Of a stretch of DNA of 64,000 nucleotides, positions 22,380 to 33,155 are shown one piece after another. Origin of the DNA: Spirometra erinaceieuropaei. Its lineage: Eukaryota; Platyhelminthes; Cestoda; Diphyllobothriidea; Diphyllobothriidae. The DNA lies in assembly GCA_902702965.1 (NCBI GenBank), contig CACRXP010000016.1, forward strand, positions 2,518,208 to 2,582,207, read 5' to 3'. Positions within the stretch are counted from its first letter, which is position 1. Every line of letters starts with the position of its first letter. The position numbers were made by a program, and so were the translations under genes. The notes under the pieces are model-generated. The model was not told the origin of the DNA. It saw nothing but the letters and a program-made list of their open reading frames with translations, and searched no databases.

Positions 22380-22465
22380 AATATCGATGAAAAAACTATG
22401 TTTTCCTTAGATGTTGCGTCTTTGTTCACCAATAGTCCAGTCGGAAGCGGTGTTGTCGAAAGACG
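22380..22465 (+). pseudogene. PLE-like RT motif A scrap
   Basis: The frame reads TMFSLDVASLFTNSPV, which fits RT motif A of PLEs (the (S/F)FDVxSLFTxIP pattern). The frame continues to 22661 but without further recognisable RT blocks. This is probably a short relic of another PLE lineage. Confidence 0.5.
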
Positions 22466-25400
22466 AAGATTCTATGATGATGCCCATTTACATATTAAGG
22501 AAGTTAAAGTCGGCGAACGTACGTTTTCCCAAACTCTCACGGAAACTAAACTGGGTCACTTGAGAAAGTCTACTGGCGTCTTGGTGGGATCCGGCTTGCG
22601 CGAAACAGCTAGAGCATGCGGCACAAGCGACCCCGTTCTGGCCTACTGCAATTATTGCTAGATTTCACACTCCGCGTGAGTTACTGAATTGCGTTCTAAG
22701 ATGAATTTTTTCCAAAGAAATGGCGTTTACAAGTCCAGTTTTCAAAGAAATTCAAAGTGGGGGGGGGGAGGTGGGTGGGTCAGAATGGTTCCCTGGAACA
22801 GATTTATGTTTACGACGAGCGATTGCTTCAGCAAATATTATCACACTGGAACTATCGAAATTGCAGCTGGAAAACAGTCGTTGAGTTTTTTGGTGTCAAT
22901 AAACTTTGCTTTATGTGCCTTTGGATTTTATTCTGGAGATGAAGTACTTTAGAACGGCACCGGCAACGAAGCACTTTGAAATTCTCACGAGCTGTTTTCG
23001 CAAAATATGCAAAGTGGTCTGGAAAAAAGTTCTCTCCCCGTCTTATAAGCAGTGAAGAATTTCTGAGCGGATTACTGACATCGGAAATGCGCTGAAGTAG
23101 TGGCGTCGTGCCATTTTACAAGCTTTTTAGCTGGAGCTGAATTCGGAAATGATATCCAAGTAGAAAGACGCCATGAGTGTGAACGTTGGAGGATCATGAG
23201 ATGAATGTGACTTGATTTCTGAAACTAGAATTTCATTTACTCGACTTATCAGATTTGCTCTCGAAATCATCATAAGAGACAACTAAAAAGGGTAGCGAGT
23301 GCATCACGTTGGTTGCAGCATTTTTCAGTCGTTGTTGCTGGTGATAAATTCGAGTGTTGGTCCGAGACATCGAGCATATAAGATTCTTGAGATAGGATCG
23401 GGTGAAGGCCCCGAACATCCGTGGCATACAAATAATACTAACTAAACTTATTTAAGTGAGTTTTAGTCCGGCACGATTATTTCGGTTTGGTGTTTCATCG
23501 TACAAGGTTATGTCGTCTGTTGTAGACGGCCCGATGCATTATCTACATTAATCTCAGCTCAGCATTAAAACCTTTCAGTCTGAAAAACAACTTTATCAAT
23601 TATCTATACCTATTTTTTCATTCCTCTATGTGTACAAAGACCCCTACTACCATCATTTCCCGTAAAACAGGCACATTTGGCTGGTCGTATGTTTGGGTCC
23701 TTCACCCGATCGTTGCCGTTTGGTTAAAAAGGGCCGTCCTGTAGGCTGCACCATAAAATGTACTCAGTTACTTTTAGTATTGATCAACGCCTTTTTGGTC
23801 TCAGCCGTCGGTCGAACGACTCACAGACTGTTTTAGTTTCTACGGTATCCTAAAAGTGCACCGTCCTTCCACACCATCGAATCTATTCACCTGACGCGCA
23901 CGAAACGCCGTTAAATCTTTATCTACTCATGCAAGCGTTATCTTCCATCACAGTGTATTGCATGCGAATGAAACTGAGCTGTCCGAATTGTGCCATCACA
24001 GTATAGACAGCACCTTGCTCAAAAATAGCCCGGCAAGTCCCCAACACTTTGTGGTTGGCCGCAGTATTGATGTGCCTGACACATCTGCAAGAGCAAGGGT
24101 CGTGTGTATCCACCGCGTAGAAGAATCGACTGACTTTTTCAGCTGCTATAATCAGTCTCATCATGAGCCGTTCGGCGAGCCCGAGTATTCAATCGGCGCA
24201 TGAAAGAACAACACTGAGTAATCCATCTCATGGCACATTAGAGCACTCTTCGTTGTAATAAATTCGACATAATCGAATCGATCAGGGCGCCCTATCAGTT
24301 TTAGCTTTGATGGCTACCAGGTGGTGTGATTAAGTAACGCCTCTCGGGACTGTGGCGACCATTTCACAAAGTGTTTTTTATGACATTCTCATCTATGAAA
24401 AAGCCTAGCCGTCTTTAAAGTATTCTGGAACATATGAAGCGCAGCCATGGTCGTGTGTGACGCGTGTAAACGGACCGCTTAACTTTAACTGCGTCCATGC
24501 GTACCTCTGGTTCATTTATTTGGGGGAAGGAGCGAGTGTGGTGGACGTTGTACAAGCATGCAGCAACAGAAACTAATTTTCCCGCAAGTCACCACCGCCC
24601 TGCTTCGTTAGGCATCGGTGAACTGCCAAAATGTCTTGGAAAATGTGAGGAGAATTTTGTGGCTGGGACTTGTGCACGCGATAACATCAATGTACACACT
24701 TTATCGCTGAGATGAGATTTCAGACCATTCGGATGAGTGGGATTTGTGACTTTTGGAACACCTCTGATTGTCGTCAACGACCATTCAATCAGGAGAAGAA
24801 AATACCGCCAGACAGACTATGCTGCAAATTACCCCAAAATATAAAAAAAAGATTTTTTTCAGTCAGACTTGCATGCTTTGTTATAAAAGCATTGAGATGC
24901 TGGAAGAGGGTTGCATTACTGCTAGTATTGTCGACATATGTAAAGCCACTGTCTCAAATTTCGCCGTCCGGGGAAGCAACAACTTTAGTCACTACGGAAA
25001 GCAGACTAGACGCCATGCTTCTGCACTCAGTTCACCTTTTCAGTATAAAGATAATTGTCACGGAGATTAGAAGTAGATGCTAAGACTTAGAGACTGAATA
25101 ACGATTATCACTTCAGTTAATCGAACATGAGAATAGGTGTGTCTAGGCGCCAGAAAGCGGTTAATTAAAGTAAACCCTTTTTTAAGTAAAAAAGAGACTT
25201 CCTAGGTACGGTGCGAGAACTAAGATGAGATCTCTCGGACAACTGGGATAGAAGAACGACGGAAAAATCCAGATCGGCGGACGGTCCTATTTGGCCAACA
25301 TGACCGATTTTATCAAATGTTGTTTGCTTTTTTGCATGACAACTCATTTCTCTGAAAGTAAGAGTTTGTACTTGCATGTGTGACACGTCAGTCGGATAAA

Positions 25401-25862
25401 AAGCGTGTTCAGAGATCGCGCCATCATTCGGCAAAAAAAGCATTGTGTCCAAAGAGACGGGCTGATCTCTTGTAACTTTGTGGACAGTCGTTCACAAGGC
25501 CTGGCCTCCGGGCTCCTAGTTTAGTCTTTCAGGATAATGCAAATTCCACAGGGTTATCAGACTATGGGATGTGTACAAAGAAAATTAAATGGTTAATCGT
25601 GCCAAACAATGGATTCTACAGTTGGACGGCTTCTGCGCCGACAGGTGTTTATTGCACCGCGTCATCTCATTCTTGATCGGCTATGCTCATTTTAATTTAT
25701 CCACAAGATATTTGTACGTGGTACCTACTTTGGTACGCCGATTAATGCAAGAGTCGTCTGAGTGCAACTTTTTCATAAAAAAACAGTAAGGGTTTTACAT
25801 TTCTAAAGTTTTATCATTTCCTAATTAAATCTCTTTGTTGACCACTGTATGACTGCTGGTTG
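22466..25862. other. no gene recognised; one G10 tract
   Basis: A 10-base G run (22759-22768) is the only notable low-complexity site. Open frames at 22689-22952, 23958-24203 and 24712-25083 have no domain I recognise. Confidence 0.35.
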
Positions 25863-26028
25863 CGATAGAGAGAGACAGGCCTTAGTCTCATCGGGACAAG
25901 TGAGTAACGCAACACTAACGGTGGGCACCCGACTATCATTGTATACTCATGCTCGCAACTCACAGGACAACGAACCCGTAGCTCAGCAATTAATGTCGCC
26001 CTTGGCTTTGTCACTAATAACATATAAT
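25863..26028 (+). repeat. SINE-A copy with internal deletion
   Basis: Head blocks (gagagagacaggc, 'catcgggac..gtgag') and the A box region (aacccgtagctcagcaatta) lead directly into the family tail 'ttggctttgtcactaataac'. The B box and following body are missing. Confidence 0.6.
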
Positions 26029-26080
26029 TGCAATATATGTATGTATATATATGTATCGCACATATATATATGTATATATT
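26029..26080. repeat. (TA)n/(TG)n-rich microsatellite
   Basis: An impure ATATATGTATATATA tract lies directly left of the palindromic cluster. A matching TA tract lies at its right end (27276-27295). Confidence 0.85.
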
Positions 26081-26185
26081 CACTCAAGAATGGGCGCACA
26101 CCGATCCATTGGCTTCCCGAAGCAAACAAGCTTCGTATGGGCGATAGGGGTCACGGACAGGCAACCACCTACCAGGCCGAAGTCG
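26081..26185 (+). repeat. repeat X1, left terminal copy
   Basis: It begins 'cactcaagaatgggcgcaca' and contains 'ccattggcttcccgaagc'. It is the inverse of 27176-27280 and the outer left arm of the cluster. Confidence 0.75.
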
Positions 26186-26197
26186 GCCAAGCTATGA

Positions 26198-26442
26198 TAG
26201 CAGAGCGGATACGACAGAGTCTGGGGGGTAGATTGATACAGCACTGTTTCGGGCTTGTTTGCCTTCATTCAGCCAACCACAACCCTGACCACCAGCAGCT
26301 GGGACCAGAAACACAAACATGCGCACAGACGCAGCTGGCGCAGATGGTCCACCACTGGGGTCTACCAGATGGGTCATAAGCACTTCATCGAACCGAAGTT
26401 CATCAGTGCCTCGCCACCCGCCATTCTCTGTCGCTGCAGATC
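26198..26442 (+). repeat. repeat Y, sense copy 1
   Basis: It runs from 'gagcggatacgacagagtct' through 'cagcactgtttcgggctt', 'ccagcagctgggacc' and 'cgaaccgaagttcatc' to 'gtcgctgcagatc'. It is about 90% identical by eye to 26942-27155. Confidence 0.8.
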
Positions 26443-26450
26443 AAGGTATT

Positions 26451-26577
26451 TATTTACTCAGGAATGGGCGCACGCTGATCCATTGGCTTCCCGAAGCAAA
26501 CAAGCTTCGTGTGGGTGATAGCGGTCACGAACGGACAACCGCCTACCAGACCGAAGTCGGCTAAGCTATGATAGCAG
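26451..26577 (+). repeat. repeat X1, internal copy
   Basis: This is the same as 26081-26185, preceded by 'tatttatttactcag', showing that X1 directly follows Y in a tandem unit of about 370 bp. Confidence 0.75.
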
Positions 26578-26656
26578 ATGAGGGAGACGACGGAATACGG
26601 AGTTGTTTGCATGGATCTGACTGGCTGACTGAAAGCAAACAAGTGAAAAAATACCC

Positions 26657-26905
26657 GATCTGCAGCAACAGAGAACGGCAGGTGGCGAGGCACTGATGAA
26701 CTTCGGTTCGATGAAGTGCTTATGACCCATCTGGTAGACCCCAGTGGTGGACCATCTGCGCCAGCTGCGTCTGTGCGCATGTTTGTGTTTCTGGTCCCAG
26801 CTGCTGGTGGTCAGGGTTGTGGTTGGCTGAATGAAGGCAGAATAAGCCCGAAACAGTGCTGTATCAATCTACCTCCCAGACTATGTCGAATCCGCTCTGA
26901 TATAT
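26657..26905 (-). repeat. repeat Y, inverted copy
   Basis: This is the reverse complement of the Y unit, beginning 'gatctgcagcaacagagaac' and ending with 'acagtgctgtatcaatc' and the 'agactatgtcgaatccgctc' block. Confidence 0.8.
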
Positions 26906-26941
26906 ATATAACAGCAAGGAAGGACGACAGAGAATGCGGGT

Positions 26942-27155
26942 AGATTGAAACAGCACTGTTTCGGGCTTATTCTGCCTTCATTCAGCCAACCACAACCCTG
27001 ACCACCAGCAGCTGGGACCAGAAACACAAACATGCGCACAGACGCACCTGACGCAGTCGGTCCACCACTAAGGCCTACCAGATGGGTCATAAGCACTTTA
27101 TCGAACCGAAGTTCATCAATGCCTCGCCACCTGTCATTCTCTGTCGCTGCAGATC
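26942..27155 (+). repeat. repeat Y, sense copy 2
   Basis: This is the third copy of Y, again followed by 'gggtatttattcaatcagga'. Confidence 0.8.
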
Positions 27156-27175
27156 GGGTATTTATTCAATCAGGA

Positions 27176-27280
27176 AAAGCCTGGTAATTGGTTGCCTGTT
27201 CGTGACCTTTGCCACCCATACGGAGCTTGTTTGCTTCGTGAAGCCAATAGATCGGTGTGCGCCCTTTCCTGATTGAATAT
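27176..27280 (-). repeat. repeat X1, right terminal inverted copy
   Basis: 'gttgcctgttcgtgacc', 'gcttgtttgcttcgtgaagc' and 'atcggtgtgcgccc' are the inverse of the left X1. A TA tract follows. A more decayed minus-strand copy lies at about 32449-32520. Confidence 0.75.
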
Positions 27281-27875
27281 ATATATATATTATTAGGGCA
27301 GTTAGGCGGATGGACCCGTTGTCTCTAGTGGCGGAGCACTGCGCAAACTCTGGACACGCGTTCGCCTTCCAGAATGCTGAAATCCTAGGCCGAGGAAATA
27401 ACCGCATCACCAGGGAAACAATCGAGGTCTGGCACACTAGCGCGAACTCCATCAACCGCAGCGTAGCGCTTCCTGAGGCTTACCAGGCTCTCCGGACGCA
27501 GCTCAGTGAACAGAAGAGCAGAGTCAGGCTACGACAAGACAGAAACCCAAGTACGGCCGAGTCCATGGGGACACACGCGCAACTGTACTTCCATGCGAAT
27601 CTGACGAAGGTGCGATCGTCACTACAGCCGCGCCGTCCACTTATCTGGCAGGAGCGAGGACGACCGATCGCAGTAACGCTAACGGACCCGATGAAGGTGC
27701 TATCATCACTGCCACTCATGCGGCAGGTGAGAACACAAGTGGCTGCGGGTTGACAAAGAAGATTGCCAGCCTAGGACGAGAGCTAAGGTCAATGCAAACA
27801 CGTGCGATGACAGCTAGCGTCCAGACGACAGCCCCCGAGTAGACGCGAACCCGTTGTAACAAGATCGTCACCGCC

Positions 27876-27883
27876 TATAAATA
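27876..27883 (+). promoter_or_regulatory. TATAAATA box in PLE-4 tail
   Basis: The exact 8-mer lies 27 bp before the core, closer than in PLE-1 copies (42-43 bp). Confidence 0.4.
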
Positions 27884-27907
27884 CTGTAAGGCGCGGTTCA
27901 ATACTCA

Positions 27908-27955
27908 ACGCCGACGATGAAAGCTTGTTTGCTTTTGAAACGTCAGGGCAATATA
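27908..27955 (+). ncRNA. hammerhead-like motif in PLE-4 tail
   Basis: The core reads CCGACGA (27911-27917; one change from CTGANGA). Stem II is AAAGC/GCTTT (27920-27924 with 27931-27935), followed by TGAAAC (GAAAC 27937-27941) and 'gtcagggcaatata'. Stem II differs in sequence from PLE-1 yet still pairs, which supports a folded RNA. Confidence 0.5.
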
Positions 27956-28009
27956 ACTATGGTTCCCGAGATAGCCTCTTCTTCTCACATATATCTATAA
28001 GTAGGGGTT

Positions 28010-28075
28010 TTGACAGATTCTGAATAACTTTCTTCAATTCACTTGTGAAAAACTTGGCGTCTCGGCGTTATATAT
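28010..28075 (-). repeat. SINE-B terminal fragment
   Basis: 'ttttgacagattctgaataa' and 'tgtgaaaaacttggcgtctc' match the SINE-B terminal block and tRNA 3' end. The body is missing. Confidence 0.55.
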
Positions 28076-28174
28076 ACGTCGGAAGTGCGTCCACCGATTG
28101 GGTTACGAAAACTGTTCGTCCTGTCGTGCCTCATGACTGGATCCCACACCGATGTGAGAGTCAAACCCTTACGT

Positions 28175-28240
28175 CATATGTCCTATGACATACTGATGAT
28201 CCGTAACTACCGTAAAACAACTGTCAGCCTCTGGCCCGTT
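28175..28240 (+). repeat. left flank block of SINE-A cluster
   Basis: 'cctatgacatactgatgatc' is the inverse of 'gatcatcagtacgtcatagg' at 29230-29250, so the SINE-A cluster sits between inverted flanks. Confidence 0.5.
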
Positions 28241-28294
28241 GTACTCTTTGTGAGCTGATTATGTTGGTTCAGCAAATACAAGGGGGCCGGAACA

Positions 28295-28465
28295 GTCATT
28301 TCTAGTCAGTCAGCCAGTCATACCCAACACCAAGTTGTGGGACACTTGGTGCTTGATTCCGCGACCTGTTGTTTAGAAGTCTACCACCGCGACGCTTCTA
28401 ACCACTGAGCCACGGGCTCGTTGTCCAGTCAGCTGCGATCGGGAATATACAGTAATTATACAATG
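28295..28465 (-). repeat. SINE-A copy, antisense
   Basis: The minus strand contains the tRNA-like A box (ggctcagtggttagaagcg) and the head block 'cccgatcgcagctgactgg', plus the 'acttggtgttgggtatgact' tail. It faces the sense copy that starts at about 28470. Confidence 0.75.
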
Positions 28466-28469
28466 GCTG

Positions 28470-28765
28470 CTGTATGGGCTCGAGAGAGAGCTCCTCAGGC
28501 GCAACGGGACGAGTTCGCTCCATAACACGATCGGTGAGCGTCACTCAACTATTGCATACTCCCTACCGCAACCGACAGGAGAACGGGTTCGTGGCTCGAT
28601 GATTAGAGAAGCTGGACTTCTAATCAACAGTTTTCGGGATCGAGCTCCTGGGGTTCTGCACTTCGGGGTTGAATGTGACTGGCTGACAACGGCTAATAAG
28701 CCAGAGATGGCCAATTCAGTCCTCCTTGCCTTTGTTGGTAATGTCATTCTGCATATATAAAGTGG
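28470..28765 (+). repeat. SINE-A copy, sense
   Basis: The head (gctcgagagagagctcc), the 'cgatcggtgagcg' block, the tRNA-like part with 'ctggacttctaatcaacag', 'cacttcggggttg' and the tail 'cctttgttggtaatg' are all present. It is nearly full length. Confidence 0.8.
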
Positions 28766-28770
28766 TAGAG

Positions 28771-28905
28771 GGGTACTCACCGATCGCTTCCGCGAAACTC
28801 ACTAGTCCGGTTGCGCCTTACGGGTTCTCTCTCGAGCCCAGCCAGCAGCCGCACGGTGGCGCATGATATGAACAGTATGTTATTACTGACAAAGACAGGG
28901 GAAAC
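28771..28905 (-). repeat. SINE-A head and tail fragments, antisense
   Basis: The minus-strand head (gggctcgagagagaacccg) is followed on the plus map by an isolated antisense tail (tatgttattactgacaaag). The tRNA-like part is missing. Confidence 0.65.
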
Positions 28906-28907
28906 TG

Positions 28908-29165
28908 GAGTTCCGTAAGAACAATCGGTGAGCGCTCTTCTACCATTGTATATTCCCTATTGAAACCGGCAAGGCAACGGGCCCGTGGCCCACCGGTTAG
29001 AAGCGTTGGACTTCTAACTAACAGGTCGCGAATTCGAGCCTCAGATGTTCCACACTTCGGGGTTGGCTATGACTGGTTGACGACGGTTAGTAAGTCAGAA
29101 ATGAGGATGCCAGTCCCCCTTGTCTCTGTTGGTAATAACATACTGCCCAGATATACATATATATT
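28908..29165 (+). repeat. SINE-A copy, sense, well preserved
   Basis: The head starts 'gttccgtaagaacaatcggt'. The tRNA-like part has 'ggttagaagcgttggac', loop CTTCTAA and B box-like 'gaattcgagcc'. The tail is 'cttgtctctgttggtaataa'. Confidence 0.85.
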
Positions 29166-29204
29166 GCATATGCAGCTCACCTAGACTGTAGCAAGTCAGA
29201 CTCT

Positions 29205-29260
29205 CATTGGTGTTTGACGGTCGTCCCCGGATCATCAGTACGTCATAGGCTATGCAAAGT
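29205..29260 (-). repeat. right flank block of SINE-A cluster (inverted)
   Basis: The reverse complement of the 28175-28240 block with modest divergence; it closes the palindrome. Confidence 0.5.
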
Positions 29261-30249
29261 AGATGTGCAGGCATAATAGCATAACCGAAAAAGACAAAGT
29301 ATATCGGAATGTTCATTTTCGTTTTATAGAGCGTAGTCAGCTACACAAGGAAACTGGAAGTCGTGTTCTTTGGTAGTTACGCGTTATAATGTCCAACGCT
29401 CTTCCATGTCAGCCAGGTAGTCGTTGTTCTGAAGAGCTGTAGACCGAATCCCAAAGCAAAACGTGATGAGCATCGCTCGTAACCAACCCAATTCCAACAT
29501 AGTTAATAATCTTGGTCAAGACCATATGCCATAATCCAGTTCCAGTCGGCTCTCATCTGTCTCATTTCCCCTGTGCTTACTGGAGATAGATAAGTTTTCA
29601 GCTGAATCTGGCAAAAATATACTATTCCGACCAGGAATCTATCGCATAGATCAAAATTACCTGATATAATTTGTTTGTTATGACTTATCTAAAGATATTG
29701 CACGATAACGCCTGAGACAGTAGGCGGCAAAATAAAAGAAACTAGCCAAAGCCAAATACCTGACAAGGCCTTCTTTACTTTAAGAATATGGGTGTAAATG
29801 CTGAAAAAAATATAAGCAGCAAGCAAACGAACTACTACTTTACCTAGCGACAATTCAGATAGAAAGGAATTCGTCTTCAAAGCTCGTTCGATACCGACGA
29901 TGTAATGCATTGTCGTCAAACTGGAAACTGCGCATTCATTAGCTTTTGTTAGCATTAAAAAGGCGAGGCCACCTACCCAGATAGCCATGAACACCCTGCA
30001 TAGTTTTTTAAGGCCCTTTGCTTAAGTTACCGCTTTTGTACCTTTTCTTACCATCTGACGAATACGGCCCCTGGAATCGGCGTTGCTTAATTGCAGAAAA
30101 AATGCTGTCTCCTTTTCCAAGGACTGTATCTGACTTCTGTGTATCCTATAATTATATTAGGTTCTCTGTTAAAGAAACAATGGTAAAAATAGCATTATCG
30201 ATAAAGACAAGGGAGTCTGCGAGACTTTATCGGTAATAATATTTTGTCT
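29261..30249. other. unassigned; hydrophobic minus-strand frame
   Basis: A 101-codon minus-strand frame (29689-29994) is rich in hydrophobic residues and could span membranes. I recognise no family, and AT-rich DNA often yields such frames. Nothing else is recognised. Confidence 0.3.
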
Positions 30250-30345
30250 CTATCATGCGCCGCTGAAGCAGCCGCTGGTTGGGCTCGAGAGAGAGCCCGT
30301 AAGGTACAGTGGGACGAGTCAGTTGCACAGAACCGATCGGAGAGG
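30250..30345 (+). repeat. SINE-A head fragment
   Basis: 'gggctcgagagagagcccgt', 'aaggtacagtgggacgag' and 'cgatcggagaggtcctcctc' match the SINE-A head. It ends before the tRNA-like part. Confidence 0.65.
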
Positions 30346-30544
30346 TCCTCCTCTAACAAGCAATGGTTAATAGGCAAATGTTTGAAACTTGCTCCCGTAC
30401 ACGTTGCCAAAAGCACAAATAATTTTTAATTAGAAATTATTAAGCGGTTGGTTGAAGCTCGTGTCAGATGGTTTTCACGTATTCCGTTCACCCGGTCGAA
30501 CTTGGCTGCCTCCGTCTCCATTTGCCTTTTAGAATTCTTATACT

Positions 30545-30722
30545 GACTCAGCTGAAAAAAACGGCGCCTCGGCGATATCGGAAGTCAAAACAGCAAGGGG
30601 AAGACTTTAGTGTAGCCAACGTTTTAGCCCCCTAGGACTGCGAGGCCCCGCCGTTAGGCCTGAGTTTAACCATATCTGGGTCAGGTTATTCGTCCAACCT
30701 ACTGCAACGTATGGAATTTTAA
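30545..30722 (-). repeat. SINE-B copy, truncated
   Basis: The terminal block, the tRNA-like part (diverged) and the first part of the body (ccaacctactgcaacgt) are present. It stops at about 30722. Confidence 0.65.
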
Positions 30723-30817
30723 ATAACAACGTTGCGAGCATATGTAAGCTTTCGATAAATTCTCATCAGCCCTACACATTTATATTGCTATGGTAATGCG
30801 ATTGTAATGTGAGAACG

Positions 30818-31024
30818 GACGAACTTCTGCTCTGTTAAGGCATGAAAACATTCACAAAAGGAAAAGACATCTGCCAGTATGCGAAGGACTTCTTTGCGAA
30901 GTATGACTTTGATGTCCATTTTGTCGGTTTTGTATGTACTGATTGTGCCTCTGCTATGTTAGAAGATAAGTCAGGCTTTTTTACGCTAACTATGATCATC
31001 CCATTTGGGACGACTTACTTGTAA
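30818..31024 (+). pseudogene. hAT-family (ZBED/SCAND3-like) transposase fragment
   Basis: The frame reads DELLLC, stop, GMKTFTKGKDICQYAKDFF, AKYDFDVHFVGFVCTDCASA and MLEDKSGF. This follows the hAT transposase block in which LFCxxLxxxTxGxDIF is followed by a CTDGAxAMxGxxSGF motif. The expected Gly after CTD is Cys, and a stop lies in the first block. It is a short relic of a domesticated-type or free hAT element. Confidence 0.6.
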
Positions 31025-31164
31025 AAATCGCAGCTTTTTTGTCAATTTAAACAAGATCCAGAAATCAGTTGAATGACCAAGCAAATATGCGACTTGTTAT
31101 AAGCAACAAAGTGCCAAGATTTTAAAAATTTTTGTCCAATAAACAGAAGTTAAAGAGTCATTAT

Positions 31165-31495
31165 TTTTTTAAAATTCATATTGACCCAACTGTGAAAACC
31201 TTGGTGCCTCGGTGGGATTCGAACCCACTCAGTAAAGGGGCGGCTTTAGTACAGCCAACGCTCTAACCACTTGAGATACGAGGCCCTGTCGGACGACGCG
31301 GATTTAATCAAATTTGCGTCAAGTTAAACATCCAACATACTGCAACGTCTGGAATTCACCAAATCTGATACAGTAAAGTGACTGCCTAAGCAGGATTTCC
31401 TAAGTAATTTAACTAGAATCCTCCAGATGACTACCAGGCTCACGTAATTCATAGATGTTTTGGCAGATTTTGAATGATTCATATTGACTCAACTA
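31165..31495 (-). repeat. SINE-B copy, complete with terminal block
   Basis: 'cgtattgaccc'-type end, tRNA-like part (about 31203-31286) with B box 'ggattcgaacccac' on the plus strand, conserved body and terminal 'ttggcagattttgaatgatt'. It is among the best preserved copies. Confidence 0.85.
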
Positions 31496-32448
31496 TTTAA
31501 ATATGATTACATTTCTTTTGGTTTTGTTTCCCTTTTAGATTCTATTTAAGGGGGTTGGTGGACACATTAGAATTTAAGAAGTGCGGGACATAAGGAAACT
31601 TGGAAACCCCTGGCTTATGGTGAAATGGAGTGACGCTTATTGCTGGAGTCGGAAGTTAATAAGGTGTTAAGGTGCAATGAGGACACGCGGCCGCAGCTAC
31701 CAGCGATTGGAGTAAGGCTACTACATGATCCTAGAGTGTACTCGTTAACTGTCCCCGAAGTGCCCTATCACATGACCTTAAATTTTCATACAAGACGAAT
31801 GAGGGGACTCTGGACCTCATATGCTCCACAGACCGTGGCTTTTCGATTTGCCGACTTCCTTAAAATATCAAAAGAGATGCGACTGTAACGTCCAACTTTG
31901 CGACCCGTCTGACTGTTCTTTCATTTTCCTGTTCTTATGCCAGTCTCTGTCCTGAATGAGTGGTTGGGTTGACAGTTGTATGCCTGGGTCAGTCATTGTC
32001 CTCTATTCATAACACGCTGGAAGGTTTTTTTGTATTCCTTGTGGCAGCGTTTGTGGGGGAGGACATATTGGTCGCACGAGCCGGCAAAGTCGTTTCACTT
32101 CCAAAGAATTTGGTCTATATATGAGTAAAATAGTAATGGAGCCAATTTTTAGTTGATATCCACGCACACACATCCGGGAAATACTCGTCCACGGCCATCT
32201 CAGGTAATCATATGCAGTATGAAGAAGGACTGCAGAGTGTTGGAATGAACAACGCTCGGAAACCAAGGCCGTGGCTCTGAGTCCAAGCTCCTGCAAACCG
32301 GGAGCCAGATAACTTTGAAAAGTGTCGTCCAGTAAGCCGAAAAAGGCCATTCCGGTCTTATATTCTTTGGCCAATTTTCCGCATTTGTTTATGCGAGGTG
32401 AGGTAGCGAGATGAGCGTGTCTCATATTCTATCGGTAAACGCATTTTC
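31496..32448. other. no recognisable gene
   Basis: Frames at 31640-31888 (plus) and 32003-32425 (minus, 140 codons) have no domain I recognise. Confidence 0.35.
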
Positions 32449-32620
32449 AGGTGGTTGCCTGTTTGTGACCCCTTATCACCCAGGCAAGGCTTGTCTGCTT
32501 CGGTCAGTCAACGAATCGCAGGCTTGTTGTATTGTCGGTTATGACGGAAGTGGTGCTCACCGATCAGGCCGCGGGACGTGCTCGTCCCATATTTTAGTCG
32601 TTATGCGACTGCTTATTAGG
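32449..32620 (-). repeat. X1-like block followed by SINE-A head fragment
   Basis: 'ggttgcctgtttgtgacccc' to 'cttcggtcagtcaacgaatc' resembles X1 on the minus strand. 'gtgctcaccgatcaggccgc' and 'ggacgtgctcgtccc' resemble the SINE-A head on the minus strand. Confidence 0.45.
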
Positions 32621-33153
32621 CGTCTAAATTGATCTCTAAGACCCGACGGAACGAGCCTATCGCTTAATATGATTGCTGAAAGAAATACTGTGGTTGTTTA
32701 TGTATGTATATAAACATGAGTCAAAAAGGGGCAAGAAATTTTATTAAAAAAAGGAAATTCCTTAGGAAACTTCATTATCTGTCTAGAAAGACGAGGAGGA
32801 AGAAGGAGGAGGAGGTACGGCAAGTACTTGAACCAAATTATGCTAAGAGCTTTCTTGTTGACATTATCAGAGTTGTGCGGCTGCTGTTTCTGAATTAATC
32901 CAACGATTATTTTTCAGTGCTCATAGCAGCTACTTTATCAAAACTCCGATTATTGTTTTGGATGATAATCTGTTTGCTTCGCTTCAAATGCCGCAAAAAT
33001 GAGAGCCTTTGACATAGACAAGACCTTCATTTGGGAACTTTACGATATTCTAACGTGAAGTGATGTGTACCTTAGCTAAACAACCTTAGTAATTATTCCT
33101 TCGATCCCCGGATGGGATCGAAAATATCACACAAAAAAGGCGGCGGAAAGACC
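32621..33153. other. no recognisable feature
   Basis: A short lysine/arginine-rich frame (32704-32898) reflects A-rich DNA. No gene is recognised. Confidence 0.35.
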
Positions 33154-33155
33154 TA

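Larger units (their letters stand above)
27305..27960 (+). mobile_element. PLE-4 3' end (post-GIY-YIG tail and terminal module)
   Basis: The plus-strand frame 27310-27753 encodes the tail of a Penelope GIY-YIG protein: HCANSGHAFAFQNAEIL, ITRETIEVWHT, SINRSVALPEAYQALRTQL. The GIY and YIG motifs themselves are missing (5'-truncated at the palindromic cluster). TATAAATA at 27876 and a hammerhead-like core follow. Confidence 0.75.

Noticed and set aside
26255..27096. Several proteins ending in similar sequences on both strands
   Set aside because: They are frames across the inverted Y repeats; the same DNA is read in both directions.
29689..29994. Membrane protein exon
   Set aside because: Hydrophobic but in AT-rich DNA, with no family motif; noted only as unassigned.
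32003..32425. 140-codon minus-strand gene
   Set aside because: No recognisable domain, uncertain start, no splice or regulatory context.
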